From positions 1 to 64,000 of the forward strand of contig JAJDUU010000044.1 of NCBI GenBank assembly GCA_022826485.1: DNA of 64,000 bases, read 5' to 3'. This DNA comes from Chloroflexota bacterium. GTDB lineage: Bacteria > Chloroflexota > UBA11872. The position numbers and the translations under genes were made by a program. The notes below the pieces were generated by a model. The model was not told the origin of the DNA. It did no database searches and was given only the letters and a program-made list of their open reading frames with translations. This document shows, in pieces, positions 52,677 through 62,054 of the stretch; positions within the stretch are counted from its first letter, which is position 1; every line of letters begins with the position of its first letter.

Positions 52677-54098
52677 CTAGCCGTCGACGGCGTAAGGGTA
52701 GAGCAGGACGCTCAAGGCTAAGAATACTGCGGCCACTACCGCCAGCAAGCCAAACCACGGGGCGGCGCCCCCTGCCGGCGCGCCCTGCAGCGTCTCGAGC
52801 GTTGCCCCGACTCCGGCCAGCATCACGGGTATCGCCAGCGGCACGGCCAGGAGCGGCATGAGGACCTCGCGCGCCCGGCTTTCCAGCGCCAGAGCGCTCA
52901 GCATGGCCGTCACCGCGCTCAGCGAGATTGTCACGAGGCCCAAGGTGGCGAACATGCCGCCCTGGAGAAGCTGAAGGTCGAGCAGCGCGCTGAGCAGCAC
53001 CAGTTGCAGCAGTCCCACCGCCAGCAGGTGCGTTGCCAGCACGACGTACTTGGCCGCGAACACGGCGCTCTGATCGATCGGCGCCAGACGCAGGCAGGTG
53101 AGCGTGCCGGCGTCGCGCTCCGAGCCGAACAGCCGGACCCCGGACAGGCTGGCGACCAGCAGCAGCGTGGCCCAGGCCACGCCCGCGGCTACGGCCGGCG
53201 CGTCCGAGGCCGCCGGGATGACGAACGCCATGTCGAACAGCACGGTGATGAGCAGCGTGAACGCCAGCAGCGCCGGCGCCTGCTCCCGCGCCCGCCACTC
53301 GACCAGGGCGTCCTTGCGGAGGAGCGTCCACGCCGCCGCGAAAAACGGCACGCTCAGGGCTCCAGGCGGAGCCGATGGCGCCGCGGGGCGGGCTCCAGAC
53401 GAATCCGGTTCGCTGACCCGGCCTCGGTCGACGATGACCCGGCGGTTGGCCACCTGCGCGGCGACTTCGGGATCGTGGGTGCTCAGCAGCACGGCGGAGG
53501 CCGGACACAGCGCGTCCAGCATGGCCGGCAGCGCCCTGACGGCGTCGCGGTCCAGGCTGGCGTCGGGCTCGTCCAAAAGCAGGACGGTGGGATGGTGCAG
53601 CGCGGCGGCGGCCAGGGACAGCCGCTGAAGCTGCCCGCGCGATAGCTCGCGGGCGCGCCGGTCGGCCAGATCGGCGAGTCCCACCACCTCCAGCGCTTCG
53701 GCGACCCGCGAGCCGGCGTTTGTCACTCCATACAGCGAGGACAAGAACGCGAGGTTCTCGCGGGCGGTGAGATGGCCGATCAAGTGCGGCGTGTGCCCAA
53801 CGAAGCCGAGGTGGCGGCGCGCGGCGCGCTTGCGGCGCACGACATCGGCGCCGCCGATGCTCGCCTGGCCGTCCAATGGCGGCTGCAGGGTCGCCAGCGT
53901 GCGCAGCAGGGTCGTCTTGCCCGCGCCGTTCGGCCCCAGCAAGGCCACCCGCTCACCTGGATTCAGCGAAAGCGAGACCTCGCGGAGCACCTGGCGCCGG
54001 CCGAATCCGACCGTGAGGCGATTCAGCGTGAGGGCCGGCGGCTCCGTGTCCGGCTCACCAGTCGCCAGCGGCGCCGGCCGCGTGGCAACCGGCTTCAC
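52677..54098 (-). CDS. ccmA: CcmA-CcmB fusion (heme exporter ATPase and permease)
   Basis: A single 473-residue chain. Residues 1-~225 are CcmA: Walker A GPNGAGKTT, the CcmA-type signature LSRGQLQRLSLA, Walker B LLLDEPDASLD. A short Pro/Ala linker follows, then ~245 residues of CcmB-like membrane protein with six helices from VPFFAAAWTLLRKDALVEWRARE to the end. The two are separate genes in E. coli. The complex releases heme-loaded CcmE. Overlaps the ccmE stop by four bases. Confidence 0.88.
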   Translation of the reverse strand: MKPVATRPAPLATGEPDTEPPALTLNRLTVGFGRRQVLREVSLSLNPGERVALLGPNGAGKTTLLRTLATLQPPLDGQASIGGADVVRRKRAARRHLGFVGHTPHLIGHLTARENLAFLSSLYGVTNAGSRVAEALEVVGLADLADRRARELSRGQLQRLSLAAAALHHPTVLLLDEPDASLDRDAVRALPAMLDALCPASAVLLSTHDPEVAAQVANRRVIVDRGRVSEPDSSGARPAAPSAPPGALSVPFFAAAWTLLRKDALVEWRAREQAPALLAFTLLITVLFDMAFVIPAASDAPAVAAGVAWATLLLVASLSGVRLFGSERDAGTLTCLRLAPIDQSAVFAAKYVVLATHLLAVGLLQLVLLSALLDLQLLQGGMFATLGLVTISLSAVTAMLSALALESRAREVLMPLLAVPLAIPVMLAGVGATLETLQGAPAGGAAPWFGLLAVVAAVFLALSVLLYPYAVDG

Positions 54099-54565
54099 TG
54101 CGCCGGAATCTCGCGCGGTTCGAACTCCGGCCCGTGTTTGACGATCAGATTGCGCGCCTCGAAGACGCCGGTGCCCAGCAGTCGGCCTTCCGCGATCACG
54201 TCGGAGTACTTGTCATCCTCCGCGTATCCAAAGAGATCCGGCGGTGACCCGCGAAACTGAACCGGCAGCACGCCCGTGTCGTCCTCGATCTCGAAGCGGA
54301 TGATGCCGTTGGCATCCGCCTCATGAATCGATCCGTCCACCACGATTCCGTTCACGCGCACCAGCACGCCTTGAATCTCGTCCCCCTTGGCGTGCAGCTC
54401 GCTCACCGTGTGGTAGTAGACGGCGGCCCCTTGGGTGGCGGTCCAGATCAGAAATCCGAGCGCCGCGGCCAGGGCGCCGCCGACGAAAATGAACTTGCCG
54501 GACAAGAGCCGGTTCCGTATGGGCTCTGGCGCGGCGGCGCTGGAGGGCTCGGAGGTTTCGGTCAA
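54095..54565 (-). CDS. ccmE: Cytochrome c maturation protein CcmE
   Basis: A 156-residue periplasmic heme chaperone with an N-terminal membrane anchor (FIFVGGALAAALGFLIW) and an OB fold. The heme-binding motif is VKHGPEFEP; E. coli has HDENY, so the His is kept but the Tyr four residues later is Phe here. Otherwise the fold cues (VLVRVNGIVVDGSI, VAEGRLLGTGVFEARNL) are normal. First of the ccm genes in transcription order, 32 bases after the CopD-like gene. Confidence 0.85.
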   Translation of the reverse strand: MTETSEPSSAAAPEPIRNRLLSGKFIFVGGALAAALGFLIWTATQGAAVYYHTVSELHAKGDEIQGVLVRVNGIVVDGSIHEADANGIIRFEIEDDTGVLPVQFRGSPPDLFGYAEDDKYSDVIAEGRLLGTGVFEARNLIVKHGPEFEPREIPAQ

Positions 54566-54597
54566 GGCGTCAATCTGGGCACGCGGTCCAAATCAGC

Positions 54598-55059
54598 CTA
54601 GCCGATTGCCAGCGCGGCCCGTTCGATTATTTCGTTGAGAATCACCGAGAGCAAGTACACCACCAGAGCGATCACGACGATCCAGAACGTGCGGTCGCGC
54701 GTCCACCTCGACCAACCTTCGGCCGGCGGCGCTGGGCCGCGGCGCGATCGGGGCAGCGCCAGCCAGAACATGGCGAAGGCCAGCGCGATCTTGCCCACGA
54801 GAACGACGACGTAGCCGACGGGCACGTTCGGCTCCGCAAGCCGCACCGCTGTCAGCAGCGCCCCGGTGACGATGAAGACGGCCACGCCCAGCCGCAGCGT
54901 GTGGCCGGCGGTACGTCCCCACGACACGGACGGGACTCCGGGGCCCTGTCCGCGTGCCCGCAGGGCCAGCAGCAACAGCCCGCCGCCCAGCCAGAGCGCC
55001 GCGGCCACGACGTGCAACCAGCGCAAGATGACCAGAAAGACGGCGGGGCTCTCAGCCAT
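54598..55059 (-). CDS. Small membrane protein, CopD-like
   Basis: A 153-residue protein with four hydrophobic segments. The N-terminal LRWLHVVAAALWLGGGLLLLALRAR with its conserved His resembles the CopD/DUF2269 group of membrane proteins linked to copper or heme. It lies between actE and ccmE on the same strand and could be in either operon. Function inferred only loosely. Confidence 0.6.
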   Translation of the reverse strand: MAESPAVFLVILRWLHVVAAALWLGGGLLLLALRARGQGPGVPSVSWGRTAGHTLRLGVAVFIVTGALLTAVRLAEPNVPVGYVVVLVGKIALAFAMFWLALPRSRRGPAPPAEGWSRWTRDRTFWIVVIALVVYLLSVILNEIIERAALAIG

Positions 55060-55198
55060 TCAACCGGCGCCTTCCGTGACTCCATGCCGCGCGCATCAGT
55101 TTGGCCGATTCGTTCGACGTTGGGGTCTCGCCGTCAAGCCGCGCTCGCCGAGGCAGTCAGTAGGCGGGTCGAATTCCAACCGGACGTGCTAACGGGCG

Positions 55199-55732
55199 CT
55201 AGTTCAGCGATCGGATGAAGGTGACCAACTGCCAGCGCTCCTCCTCGGTGAGGAACCGCTGCCAGGCCGGCATGTTGTTCACGCCGTTCGTGATCGTCCA
55301 GTAGAGCGCGCCGTCGGCCTGGGCCTTCACGTTGTCCGACACCAGGGAGGCCGGGCGCTTGTCGCCGTAGCTCTCGAAGGCGTCCGCGACGTAGCTGTCG
55401 CCCTCGCCGTCGGCGCCGTGGCACATGGCGCAGTTGACGGCAAACAGCGCGCGCCCGCTATCGATCGATGGCCCGTCGAACGGCACCGGATTCTCGAGCT
55501 GGATGGTTGCCACGAAGTCCGTCACCGGCACCTCGGCGCCGAGGGTCGAAACCTGACCCTCGGGCGGCGCCTCGTAGGGCGGCTCCTGGGTGCGGTAGGA
55601 CTGCTGGTAGTGCATCTCCGGGAAGAGGTCCGCCGGATATGCCCCGGTCTCGCACGCCGCGATGACAAGCGCCGCCAATACCAGCCCAACGGTCAGGCTG
55701 GCGGCGCGTCCGGCGCGGCGTGCGGTGGACAT
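55199..55732 (-). CDS. actE: Monoheme cytochrome c lipoprotein of alternative complex III
   Basis: A 177-residue lipoprotein with the lipobox ALVIAAC and a single heme site CAMCH, followed by an axial Met in NMPAWQRF. It matches ActE, the electron-exit cytochrome of alternative complex III. The ATG overlaps the actD stop by one base. It is the last gene of the ACIII operon. Confidence 0.87.
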   Translation of the reverse strand: MSTARRAGRAASLTVGLVLAALVIAACETGAYPADLFPEMHYQQSYRTQEPPYEAPPEGQVSTLGAEVPVTDFVATIQLENPVPFDGPSIDSGRALFAVNCAMCHGADGEGDSYVADAFESYGDKRPASLVSDNVKAQADGALYWTITNGVNNMPAWQRFLTEEERWQLVTFIRSLN

Positions 55733-56289
55733 CAGGGTGAGGCTGCCGCCGGGCGCATGAGGCTGCCGTCCTTGCTGAGCACGTCGACCGCGTTGGCTTC
55801 CTCGAGCGCGATCTGCGCGTCCGGGATCCGGCGCTCGCGCGCGATCACCGACACGCCGATGAGGCCGTCGGCGATGCGGTCGTCGTACACGCCGACGCCG
55901 TCGGGCAGGCGGGACTCGAACAGCACGCCGAGCACGGTGAAGAGCACCGCGCCGAGCATGGTGCCCTCGTAGAGCACCTGGATGATGGCCGGCACCGCGA
56001 CCACCGGCTTGCCGCCGGTCACGATCGGCAGCGCGATCTGGGCGCCGATGTGCCAGGCGATGGCGACGGCCAGCCCGCAGGCCGCGCCCGCGAACGGAAA
56101 CGCGAACAGCCGATGCTTCGCGTGCTGCTCGCCGAACGCGCCCTCGGGATAGGGCGTGGCCGAGATGATCTCGATGTCGTTGCCGCCGAAACCGGCGCCG
56201 CGGAGTCGCGACACGGCGTCGGCGGCGTCGTCGGGCTCGTTGTACAGCCCGAGCAGCTCGCGCTTTCGATCCGAATTGCTAGCGCTCAT
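55732..56289 (-). CDS. actD: DUF3341 membrane subunit ActD
   Basis: A 185-residue protein of the DUF3341 family, ActD of alternative complex III. An N-terminal soluble part (LLGLYNEPDDAADAVSRLR) precedes two membrane helices (FPFAGAACGLAVAIAWHIGA and a second near residues 110-130). It helps anchor the complex. It sits between actC and actE as in other ACIII operons. Confidence 0.85.
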   Translation of the reverse strand: MSASNSDRKRELLGLYNEPDDAADAVSRLRGAGFGGNDIEIISATPYPEGAFGEQHAKHRLFAFPFAGAACGLAVAIAWHIGAQIALPIVTGGKPVVAVPAIIQVLYEGTMLGAVLFTVLGVLFESRLPDGVGVYDDRIADGLIGVSVIARERRIPDAQIALEEANAVDVLSKDGSLMRPAAASP

Positions 56290-56298
56290 GAGTCCCCC

Positions 56299-57675
56299 TT
56301 AGGCCTCCCGCATCGTGGCCGGGACCCTCGCACGGCCGACCTTGATTTCGTCACGCAGAATCTGACCTTCCTTGATATCCGCCGCCGGCATGATCGGCAG
56401 CAGCTTGGAGAACACGAGGAACCCGGCGATCACCAGCGCCAACTGGGCGGCGATGATGCCGAACTCCGCCGCCGACGGCAGGTAGTCGCCGTACTGGAAC
56501 GTGAGGTTCGACTTCCGCTCGAGGCCCGGGATCACGATCATGTAGCGCTCGAGCCACATGCCGATGTTGACTAGCACCGTCGTCACGAACATCAGGAAGA
56601 AGTTGCGGCGCACGCTGCGGAACAGCCAGGCGCCCACCGGAATGATGTAGCCGGTGATGATGAAGATGATGGCGATGGCCGTCCACGGCGGCTCCATCAG
56701 CCGTCGCTGCCAGGTATCGACCTCGGCGGGCTCGGTGCCGTAGAGGCCGAACATGAAGTCCAGCATGAAGAAGAAGAGCCACACGGTGGCCACGATGATC
56801 AGCAGGCGGGCCAGCGAGTCGATGTGGTCCTTGGTGATGAAATTCTTGAGGCCAAAGGCGTAGCGCATCACGATCATCACGGTCACGACGGCGGACACGC
56901 CGGAGTGCACGGCCCCGATGACGAAGTACGGCGCGAACACCGTGTTGTGCCAGCCCGGAATGATCGTGACGGCGAAGTCCCACGACACGATGCTGTGCAC
57001 CGAGACGAAGATGGGCAGAATCAGCGCCGAGAGCAAGATGCCGGCGATGGCCTGGATGCGCCACTGCCTGGTGGTGCCGCGGAATCCCAGCGACAACACG
57101 CCGTAGACGGCCTTGCCGATGGGGTTCTTCACGCGGTCGCGGGCCAGCGCCAGGTCGGGCAGTAGCGCGATGTAGACGAACATCACCGTCGAGGTCAGGT
57201 AGGTGAAGATCGCGGCGGGGTCCCACACCAGCGGCGAGCGCGGGTTCGGCCAGATGCCGCGCATCCAGTCGTAGGGGAACTCCCAATACAGCGTGCGCCA
57301 GGGGCGACCGCTGTGAATGATCGGGAAGGTCATGGCGGTCATCAGCGAGAAGATCGTCAGGACCTCCGCGGCGCGCGTGACCGGGCGGCGCCACTCGGCC
57401 TGCGCCAGCCGCAGGATGGCCGAAACCATGATTCCGGCGTGGCTGACCCCGATCCAGAACACGAAGTTCACGACCGGGAAGCCCCAGTAGACGGGGTGCG
57501 CGTAGCCGAACAGCTGCAAGCCGAAGATCATCAGCAGCAGGAAGATGATCAGGCCCAGCGTGATCACGGCGCCGAGCAGGCCGGTGGTGGCGAAGAACCA
57601 CTTGGGCCAGCTGAAGACGAAGTCCAGCAGCTCGCGGTTCGCGGTTTCGCGATCGACGGTTACGGGTTCTTGCAT
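56299..57675 (-). CDS. actC: NrfD/PsrC-like quinone-binding subunit ActC
   Basis: A 458-residue polytopic subunit with 8-10 helices. HPVYWGFPVVNFVFWIGVSHAGIMVSAILRLA and FPIIHSGRPWRTLYWEFPYDW are typical of ActC, one of the two NrfD-like quinol-oxidising subunits. It would take electrons from menaquinol and pass them via the iron-sulfur subunit. Ten bases separate it from actD. A second NrfD-like gene precedes it. Confidence 0.88.
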   Translation of the reverse strand: MQEPVTVDRETANRELLDFVFSWPKWFFATTGLLGAVITLGLIIFLLLMIFGLQLFGYAHPVYWGFPVVNFVFWIGVSHAGIMVSAILRLAQAEWRRPVTRAAEVLTIFSLMTAMTFPIIHSGRPWRTLYWEFPYDWMRGIWPNPRSPLVWDPAAIFTYLTSTVMFVYIALLPDLALARDRVKNPIGKAVYGVLSLGFRGTTRQWRIQAIAGILLSALILPIFVSVHSIVSWDFAVTIIPGWHNTVFAPYFVIGAVHSGVSAVVTVMIVMRYAFGLKNFITKDHIDSLARLLIIVATVWLFFFMLDFMFGLYGTEPAEVDTWQRRLMEPPWTAIAIIFIITGYIIPVGAWLFRSVRRNFFLMFVTTVLVNIGMWLERYMIVIPGLERKSNLTFQYGDYLPSAAEFGIIAAQLALVIAGFLVFSKLLPIMPAADIKEGQILRDEIKVGRARVPATMREA

Positions 57676-57682
57676 GCCTGGA

Positions 57683-59041
57683 TCAGTCCGGCTTGCCGAG
57701 GAGAAGCACTTCGGCGTGCATGTATTTCTGCTCGCGGCGGTACATGGCGCCTTCGCGCATCTCCCAGCCGCCGGGCGTGGGGATGCGTGACAGCACCCAG
57801 AGATAGATCGCGGCCACTATGCCGACCACACCGATCATGAACAGGATGTCGATCACGTTCGGGTAGTACGGCTCGGGCAGCTCGGCCAGGGCGTGCGAGA
57901 ACGGGTTCTCACTGGACATCGACGCCACGAACAGCCGAATTCGATCGAATAGCAGCCCGATCAGCACGACGACCGACACGGTGGCCAGCCGCGCCAGCTT
58001 CCGGCGGATGGGATTGAAGATGAGCGTGACGAACGGAATCAGGAATTGGCCGAACATCGCGATCAGGAAGGGCACGATGTAGGTGACCGCCACGTTGGTC
58101 TGCACGGCCGCCACCTCGCTGGGGAGGCGCGCGTACCAGACCAGCAGAAAGTCCGACCAGAAGAAGTAGAACCAGAACAGCGTCAGCGCCAGCAGCAGCT
58201 TGCCGAAGCTGGCCGCCTGCTCGTCGCCGATGAACTGGCCCACGTTCGGGGCGTAGCGGCGGAGCAGAAACAGCGTGATGACGATGAGCGCCACCGCGCC
58301 CTGGAACGACGTGATCACGTGATAGGCCGGGAAGATTCCCGAACGCCAGCCCGGCAGCAGGCTCTGGCCGAGATCAGTCGTCAGGATCATCGTCACGAAC
58401 ACGTACATCATCAGGTAGAAGGCGCTCATCCAACGGATGCCGGTGCGCAGGACCTCCCACTGCTTCTTGGTCCCGGTCCAATTCAGGAACAGCAGGCGCT
58501 TCCAGGTCGGCATGGCGCGAACGCGGCTGGGCGGACCGGCGAGGTCGGGCACGGCGGCGAACCACATGAGGGCGCCGCCGGCCAGCAGCATCACCGAAAC
58601 GGCCAACTGGTCCGTGAGAAACGGCGCGCCGCCGCCCCACCCGAACCACAAGTTCGCTCGAGTGACGCCGTCCTGCTCGAACGGCGGTAGGGAGCCAAGG
58701 ATCGGGATCAGTAGCGCGAACAGCACCATCGACGGCAGGGCGAAGAGCTCGACCACGCGGCGCGTCGGCAGCGCCCAATAGCCGCGCGCCATACGCGAGG
58801 CGAAGGCCACCAGCGGCGCCGCGGACACGGCGGAGAGCACGAACAGCGTGATCGCCGCCGGATAGGCCCACTCGGCGCGGTCGCCCCAGCTGAACAGCTT
58901 GACCACGTACATCACCACGCCCAACGCCGCGACCAGACCGACGCCAATGGCCAAAGCGCTCCTGCGGTTGATGGCGATGGTCGACGGCCGATACGGCGGG
59001 CGTATCTTCAAGCTGAGGCCGACGGCTTCGGGCTTAATCAA
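57683..59041 (-). CDS. actF: Second NrfD-like subunit ActF
   Basis: A 452-residue membrane protein with about ten helices, weakly similar to ActC, with GYWALPTRRVVELFALPS and QWEVLRTGIRWMSAFYLMMYVFVTMIL as family cues. It corresponds to ActF, the second NrfD-like subunit. In many ACIII operons actF is last; here it precedes actC. Its ATG overlaps the end of the ferredoxin gene by four bases. Confidence 0.82.
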   Translation of the reverse strand: MIKPEAVGLSLKIRPPYRPSTIAINRRSALAIGVGLVAALGVVMYVVKLFSWGDRAEWAYPAAITLFVLSAVSAAPLVAFASRMARGYWALPTRRVVELFALPSMVLFALLIPILGSLPPFEQDGVTRANLWFGWGGGAPFLTDQLAVSVMLLAGGALMWFAAVPDLAGPPSRVRAMPTWKRLLFLNWTGTKKQWEVLRTGIRWMSAFYLMMYVFVTMILTTDLGQSLLPGWRSGIFPAYHVITSFQGAVALIVITLFLLRRYAPNVGQFIGDEQAASFGKLLLALTLFWFYFFWSDFLLVWYARLPSEVAAVQTNVAVTYIVPFLIAMFGQFLIPFVTLIFNPIRRKLARLATVSVVVLIGLLFDRIRLFVASMSSENPFSHALAELPEPYYPNVIDILFMIGVVGIVAAIYLWVLSRIPTPGGWEMREGAMYRREQKYMHAEVLLLGKPD

Positions 59042-59844
59042 TGGCCGTGCTCCTCGTGCTCGTCGACGTGGCTGGGGTCAACCTTCTTGAGGTAGGTGAT
59101 GGCGGGGGTCGTGCCGAGCGCATCCAGGAGCGAGTAGGCCCGCTTGGAGTTGGACAGCTCGCTGACCTTGCTGTCCGAGTCGTTCAGGTCGCCGAACACG
59201 AGCGCCGTGGTGGGGCAGGCCTGCACGCACGCCGGCTCGACCTCGCCGTCGGCCACCGGCCGCCCGTCGCGGTCCGCCTCGCGCTTGGTGCGGTTGATGC
59301 GGTGGATGCAGAAGGTGCACTTCTCGACGATGCCCTTGGTGCGCACCGTGACGTCCGGGTTGAGTTGCCGGTCCATTGGCGACGGCCACTCGGGCTCCCA
59401 GAAGTTGAAATAGCGCACCGAATAGGGGCAGGCGTTGGCGCAGAATCGCGTGCCGATGCAGCGGTTGTAGACCTGCACGTTGAGCCCGTCCGGGTTGTGA
59501 TAGGTGGCCCAGACGGGGCACACCGTCTCGCAGGGCGCGTTGCCGCAGTGCTGGCAGAGAACGGGGAGGAAACGCGCCTTGGCGTTGGGCCACTCGCCCT
59601 CCCAGTAGCGCTCGATGCGAATCCAGGTCTTTGCGCGGCGCTCGATCACGCGGTTTTCTTCGTTGAGGGCCAGATTGTTCTCGGACTGGCACGCCACCAC
59701 GCAGGCCTGGCAGCCGGTGCACTTGTCGGAGTCGATGACCATGCCCCACCGATGCCCGTCCGTCTCCGGATGCGGGTCGTCGGTGGGCAGCGTCGCGGCG
59801 GCTGCAACCACCGGAAGCTCTGCCGTGTCGGTGGCGCTAGCCAC
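59038..59844 (-). CDS. actB: Iron-sulfur subunit of alternative complex III (ActB C-terminal half)
   Basis: A 268-residue protein with four cysteine clusters for 4Fe-4S: CTGCQACVVAC, CQHCGNAPCETVC, CIGTRFCANACP and CTFCIHRI plus CVQACP. In most ACIII operons this is fused to the molybdopterin-like domain as ActB, but here it is separate. It conveys electrons between the NrfD subunits and the cytochrome. Overlaps the neighbouring molybdo-like gene by eight bases. Confidence 0.87.
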   Translation of the reverse strand: MASATDTAELPVVAAAATLPTDDPHPETDGHRWGMVIDSDKCTGCQACVVACQSENNLALNEENRVIERRAKTWIRIERYWEGEWPNAKARFLPVLCQHCGNAPCETVCPVWATYHNPDGLNVQVYNRCIGTRFCANACPYSVRYFNFWEPEWPSPMDRQLNPDVTVRTKGIVEKCTFCIHRINRTKREADRDGRPVADGEVEPACVQACPTTALVFGDLNDSDSKVSELSNSKRAYSLLDALGTTPAITYLKKVDPSHVDEHEEHGH

Positions 59845-62041
59845 TGGTTATTCGCACTGGTGGCGCCTCCCCGTCGTTTCGCGGATCTTCGATGACTTCA
59901 AGCGTGGGCAGCCGGTCGTGTTCCCCCGCCGGCCGCACACGAGCGCGCGTGGCGCCCCACGCCAGCGCTCCGCTGCCGGCAACGGCCTGGGCGGCCAGGG
60001 TCTGCATGACATTCGCTCCCCGATCGACGTTCCAGCGGCTGCCAAACTCGCGGCCCTGTCCGATGGGAACGGCCACGACGTCGGGCGGAACCACCGGCGC
60101 CTCGTACACGCGCGCCCGCAGCGTGCCATCCGGCGTGTCGATGTGCACCACGTCGTTGCGCTTCACGCCGAGGCGGCGGGCGGTTGCCGGGTTCAGCTCG
60201 GCCCAGGTCGTCCAGGTGACGGTGGTCAGCGGGTCGGGCGTGGCCTGCAGCCAGGGATTCGCCGATTCGCTGCCGGCGCCGAACGCCACGTTTTCGAATG
60301 GAATCAGGTGGAGATCGAATTCCGTCGTGTCGCCGGCGAATACCGGCTCGGCGAGCAGGTTGATGTGCCAATCGGGCTGGTCGGCTTGGTCCTCGCGGCC
60401 TTCGCCCTCCTGCCAGCGACCGCCGGTGCGCAGCAGCTCGATCCATCCGTGATCGAAGCCCTCTTGGCCGATCAGCGCCTGGGCGCCGTCGCGGACGGCG
60501 TCGCGCATGGTCGTCCACGGCGGCGGCGAGTCGGGGTAGAGCTCGGCGGTCAGCGCCAGCATCACGTCGCCAAAGCTCCGCGCATTGGTCCACGAGGTGA
60601 CCACGGGTTGCTGATAGCCCACGACCTCCATGTTGGGCGCGGGATCGGCCACGAAATCGCCCCATTCCTCGAAGGGATGGGTGGCTGGAAGCACCAGGTC
60701 GGCGCGGGCGAGCGTCTCGTTGAGGAAGGTGCCCATGCCGACGACGAACGACATCGCATCGAGAGCGTCCGCGAATCGCGTTGACGCGGGCAGCCCGTAG
60801 ACCGGATCGACGTCGTAAAAGAACGCCGCGTCGACCGTCTCGCTGCCGTCGAGCAGCGCGGTGGAGAGTGCGCCCCACTGGTTGAACGGCGTTGCCGCGG
60901 CCGATCCGGGCACCGCGCTCGGGGCTGCCGGGTTGGGTCGCACGCCGCCCGCCGCGCCGGTGCTCCCGACGATTCGGTTGAGCAGCAAGGCGGCCGCGGC
61001 ATTGTCCAGGCCGTTGGTCTGGGCGAGCCCGGCGCCGCCGGCGATCGACAGCGCGGGCGGATGGCCGGCGAATTCTCGGGCGATCTCGCGCACGGTTTCG
61101 GGCGCCACGCCGGTCTGGGCCGCGGTCAGCTCGGGCGCGTAGGCATTGAGGGCGTCGAGCCCGCCGACGGCGTTGACCGGATCGAACCAGCGGTCGTCGC
61201 CGGTCAGATTCTCGGCGGCGATGACCTGCGCGATGCTCAGCGCCAGCGCGCCTTCCTGTCCGGGGTTGACATACACCCAGTGGTCCGCGTTGGCGCCGGT
61301 GAGCGACATGTGGGACTCGATCTGGATCAACCGGCCGCGGTGGGGCTCCTCGCGGAACTTGCCGTAAGCGGTGCTGTAGTGCACCGGCGATAGCCACGTG
61401 CCCAGGAAGTCCGCGCCGAACGACAGCACGGCGCCGGCGTTGGCGATATCGAAGTGGGGCAGCCGGGTGTAGCCGAAGATCAGCCGCGCGGCTTCGCGGA
61501 TGGTTGCCGTGTCCTGCGCCTCGTAGACCAGGTGACGACCTTCGCTGTTGGCCAGGAACTCCGCCAGCACGCGCAGGTGCGTGCCGCTCGTGGGCCCGGT
61601 CACGATGAGCGGATTCTGCGCGGAGCTGAAATTCTCCGTGAGCAGATCGAGCGCTTCGGGCCAGCCGATGGCCTCGAACCGGCCCTCGCCACGCGGGCCG
61701 CGCCGGCGCAGGGGCGTCTTGAGGCGGTCCGGGTTGTACAGCGACTGAACGCCCGCCTGTCCGCGCACGTTTGTCTTGCCCAGGTTGACCGGGAAGCCCT
61801 TGGTGCCCTCGACCTTCTTCGCGCGGCCGTCCACCGTGCGCACGACCACGCTGTTGCCGCCCGTGGAGTGGGCGCAGGCGGTGGCGAACCACAGCTCCTG
61901 GCCGGGCAGCGTGTGTTCCGGCGAATGCACGAAGCTCTGCACCCGCGATTCGCGCTCGGGGGCCGCGCAGGCGACCACCGTGGCGCCGCCGGCCAATGCG
62001 GCCGCCCCGGTCAGAAACCGGCGTCGCGCGATGCCGCTCAT
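59837..62041 (-). CDS. actB: Molybdopterin-oxidoreductase-like subunit of alternative complex III (ActB N-terminal half)
   Basis: A 734-residue protein with a Tat-like N-terminus (RRRFLTGAAALAGGATVVACA), lipobox VACA, and the fold of the molybdopterin oxidoreductase family but with no identifiable Mo-binding Cys motif, as in ActB. It sits on the outer face of the complex. Split from the iron-sulfur half (59038), which it overlaps by eight bases. Together they would form one functional ActB. Confidence 0.87.
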   Translation of the reverse strand: MSGIARRRFLTGAAALAGGATVVACAAPERESRVQSFVHSPEHTLPGQELWFATACAHSTGGNSVVVRTVDGRAKKVEGTKGFPVNLGKTNVRGQAGVQSLYNPDRLKTPLRRRGPRGEGRFEAIGWPEALDLLTENFSSAQNPLIVTGPTSGTHLRVLAEFLANSEGRHLVYEAQDTATIREAARLIFGYTRLPHFDIANAGAVLSFGADFLGTWLSPVHYSTAYGKFREEPHRGRLIQIESHMSLTGANADHWVYVNPGQEGALALSIAQVIAAENLTGDDRWFDPVNAVGGLDALNAYAPELTAAQTGVAPETVREIAREFAGHPPALSIAGGAGLAQTNGLDNAAAALLLNRIVGSTGAAGGVRPNPAAPSAVPGSAAATPFNQWGALSTALLDGSETVDAAFFYDVDPVYGLPASTRFADALDAMSFVVGMGTFLNETLARADLVLPATHPFEEWGDFVADPAPNMEVVGYQQPVVTSWTNARSFGDVMLALTAELYPDSPPPWTTMRDAVRDGAQALIGQEGFDHGWIELLRTGGRWQEGEGREDQADQPDWHINLLAEPVFAGDTTEFDLHLIPFENVAFGAGSESANPWLQATPDPLTTVTWTTWAELNPATARRLGVKRNDVVHIDTPDGTLRARVYEAPVVPPDVVAVPIGQGREFGSRWNVDRGANVMQTLAAQAVAGSGALAWGATRARVRPAGEHDRLPTLEVIEDPRNDGEAPPVRITSG

Positions 62042-62054
62042 CGCCGTGGCCTGA

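Noticed and set aside
55165-55190. tRNA T-arm-like sequence gggtcgaattcc
   Set aside because: No acceptor stem or D/anticodon arms can be built around it.
59898-61892. 664-codon open frame in a second frame over the ActB molybdo gene
   Set aside because: Arg/Pro-rich and low complexity; the ActB reading frame has the expected motifs and start.
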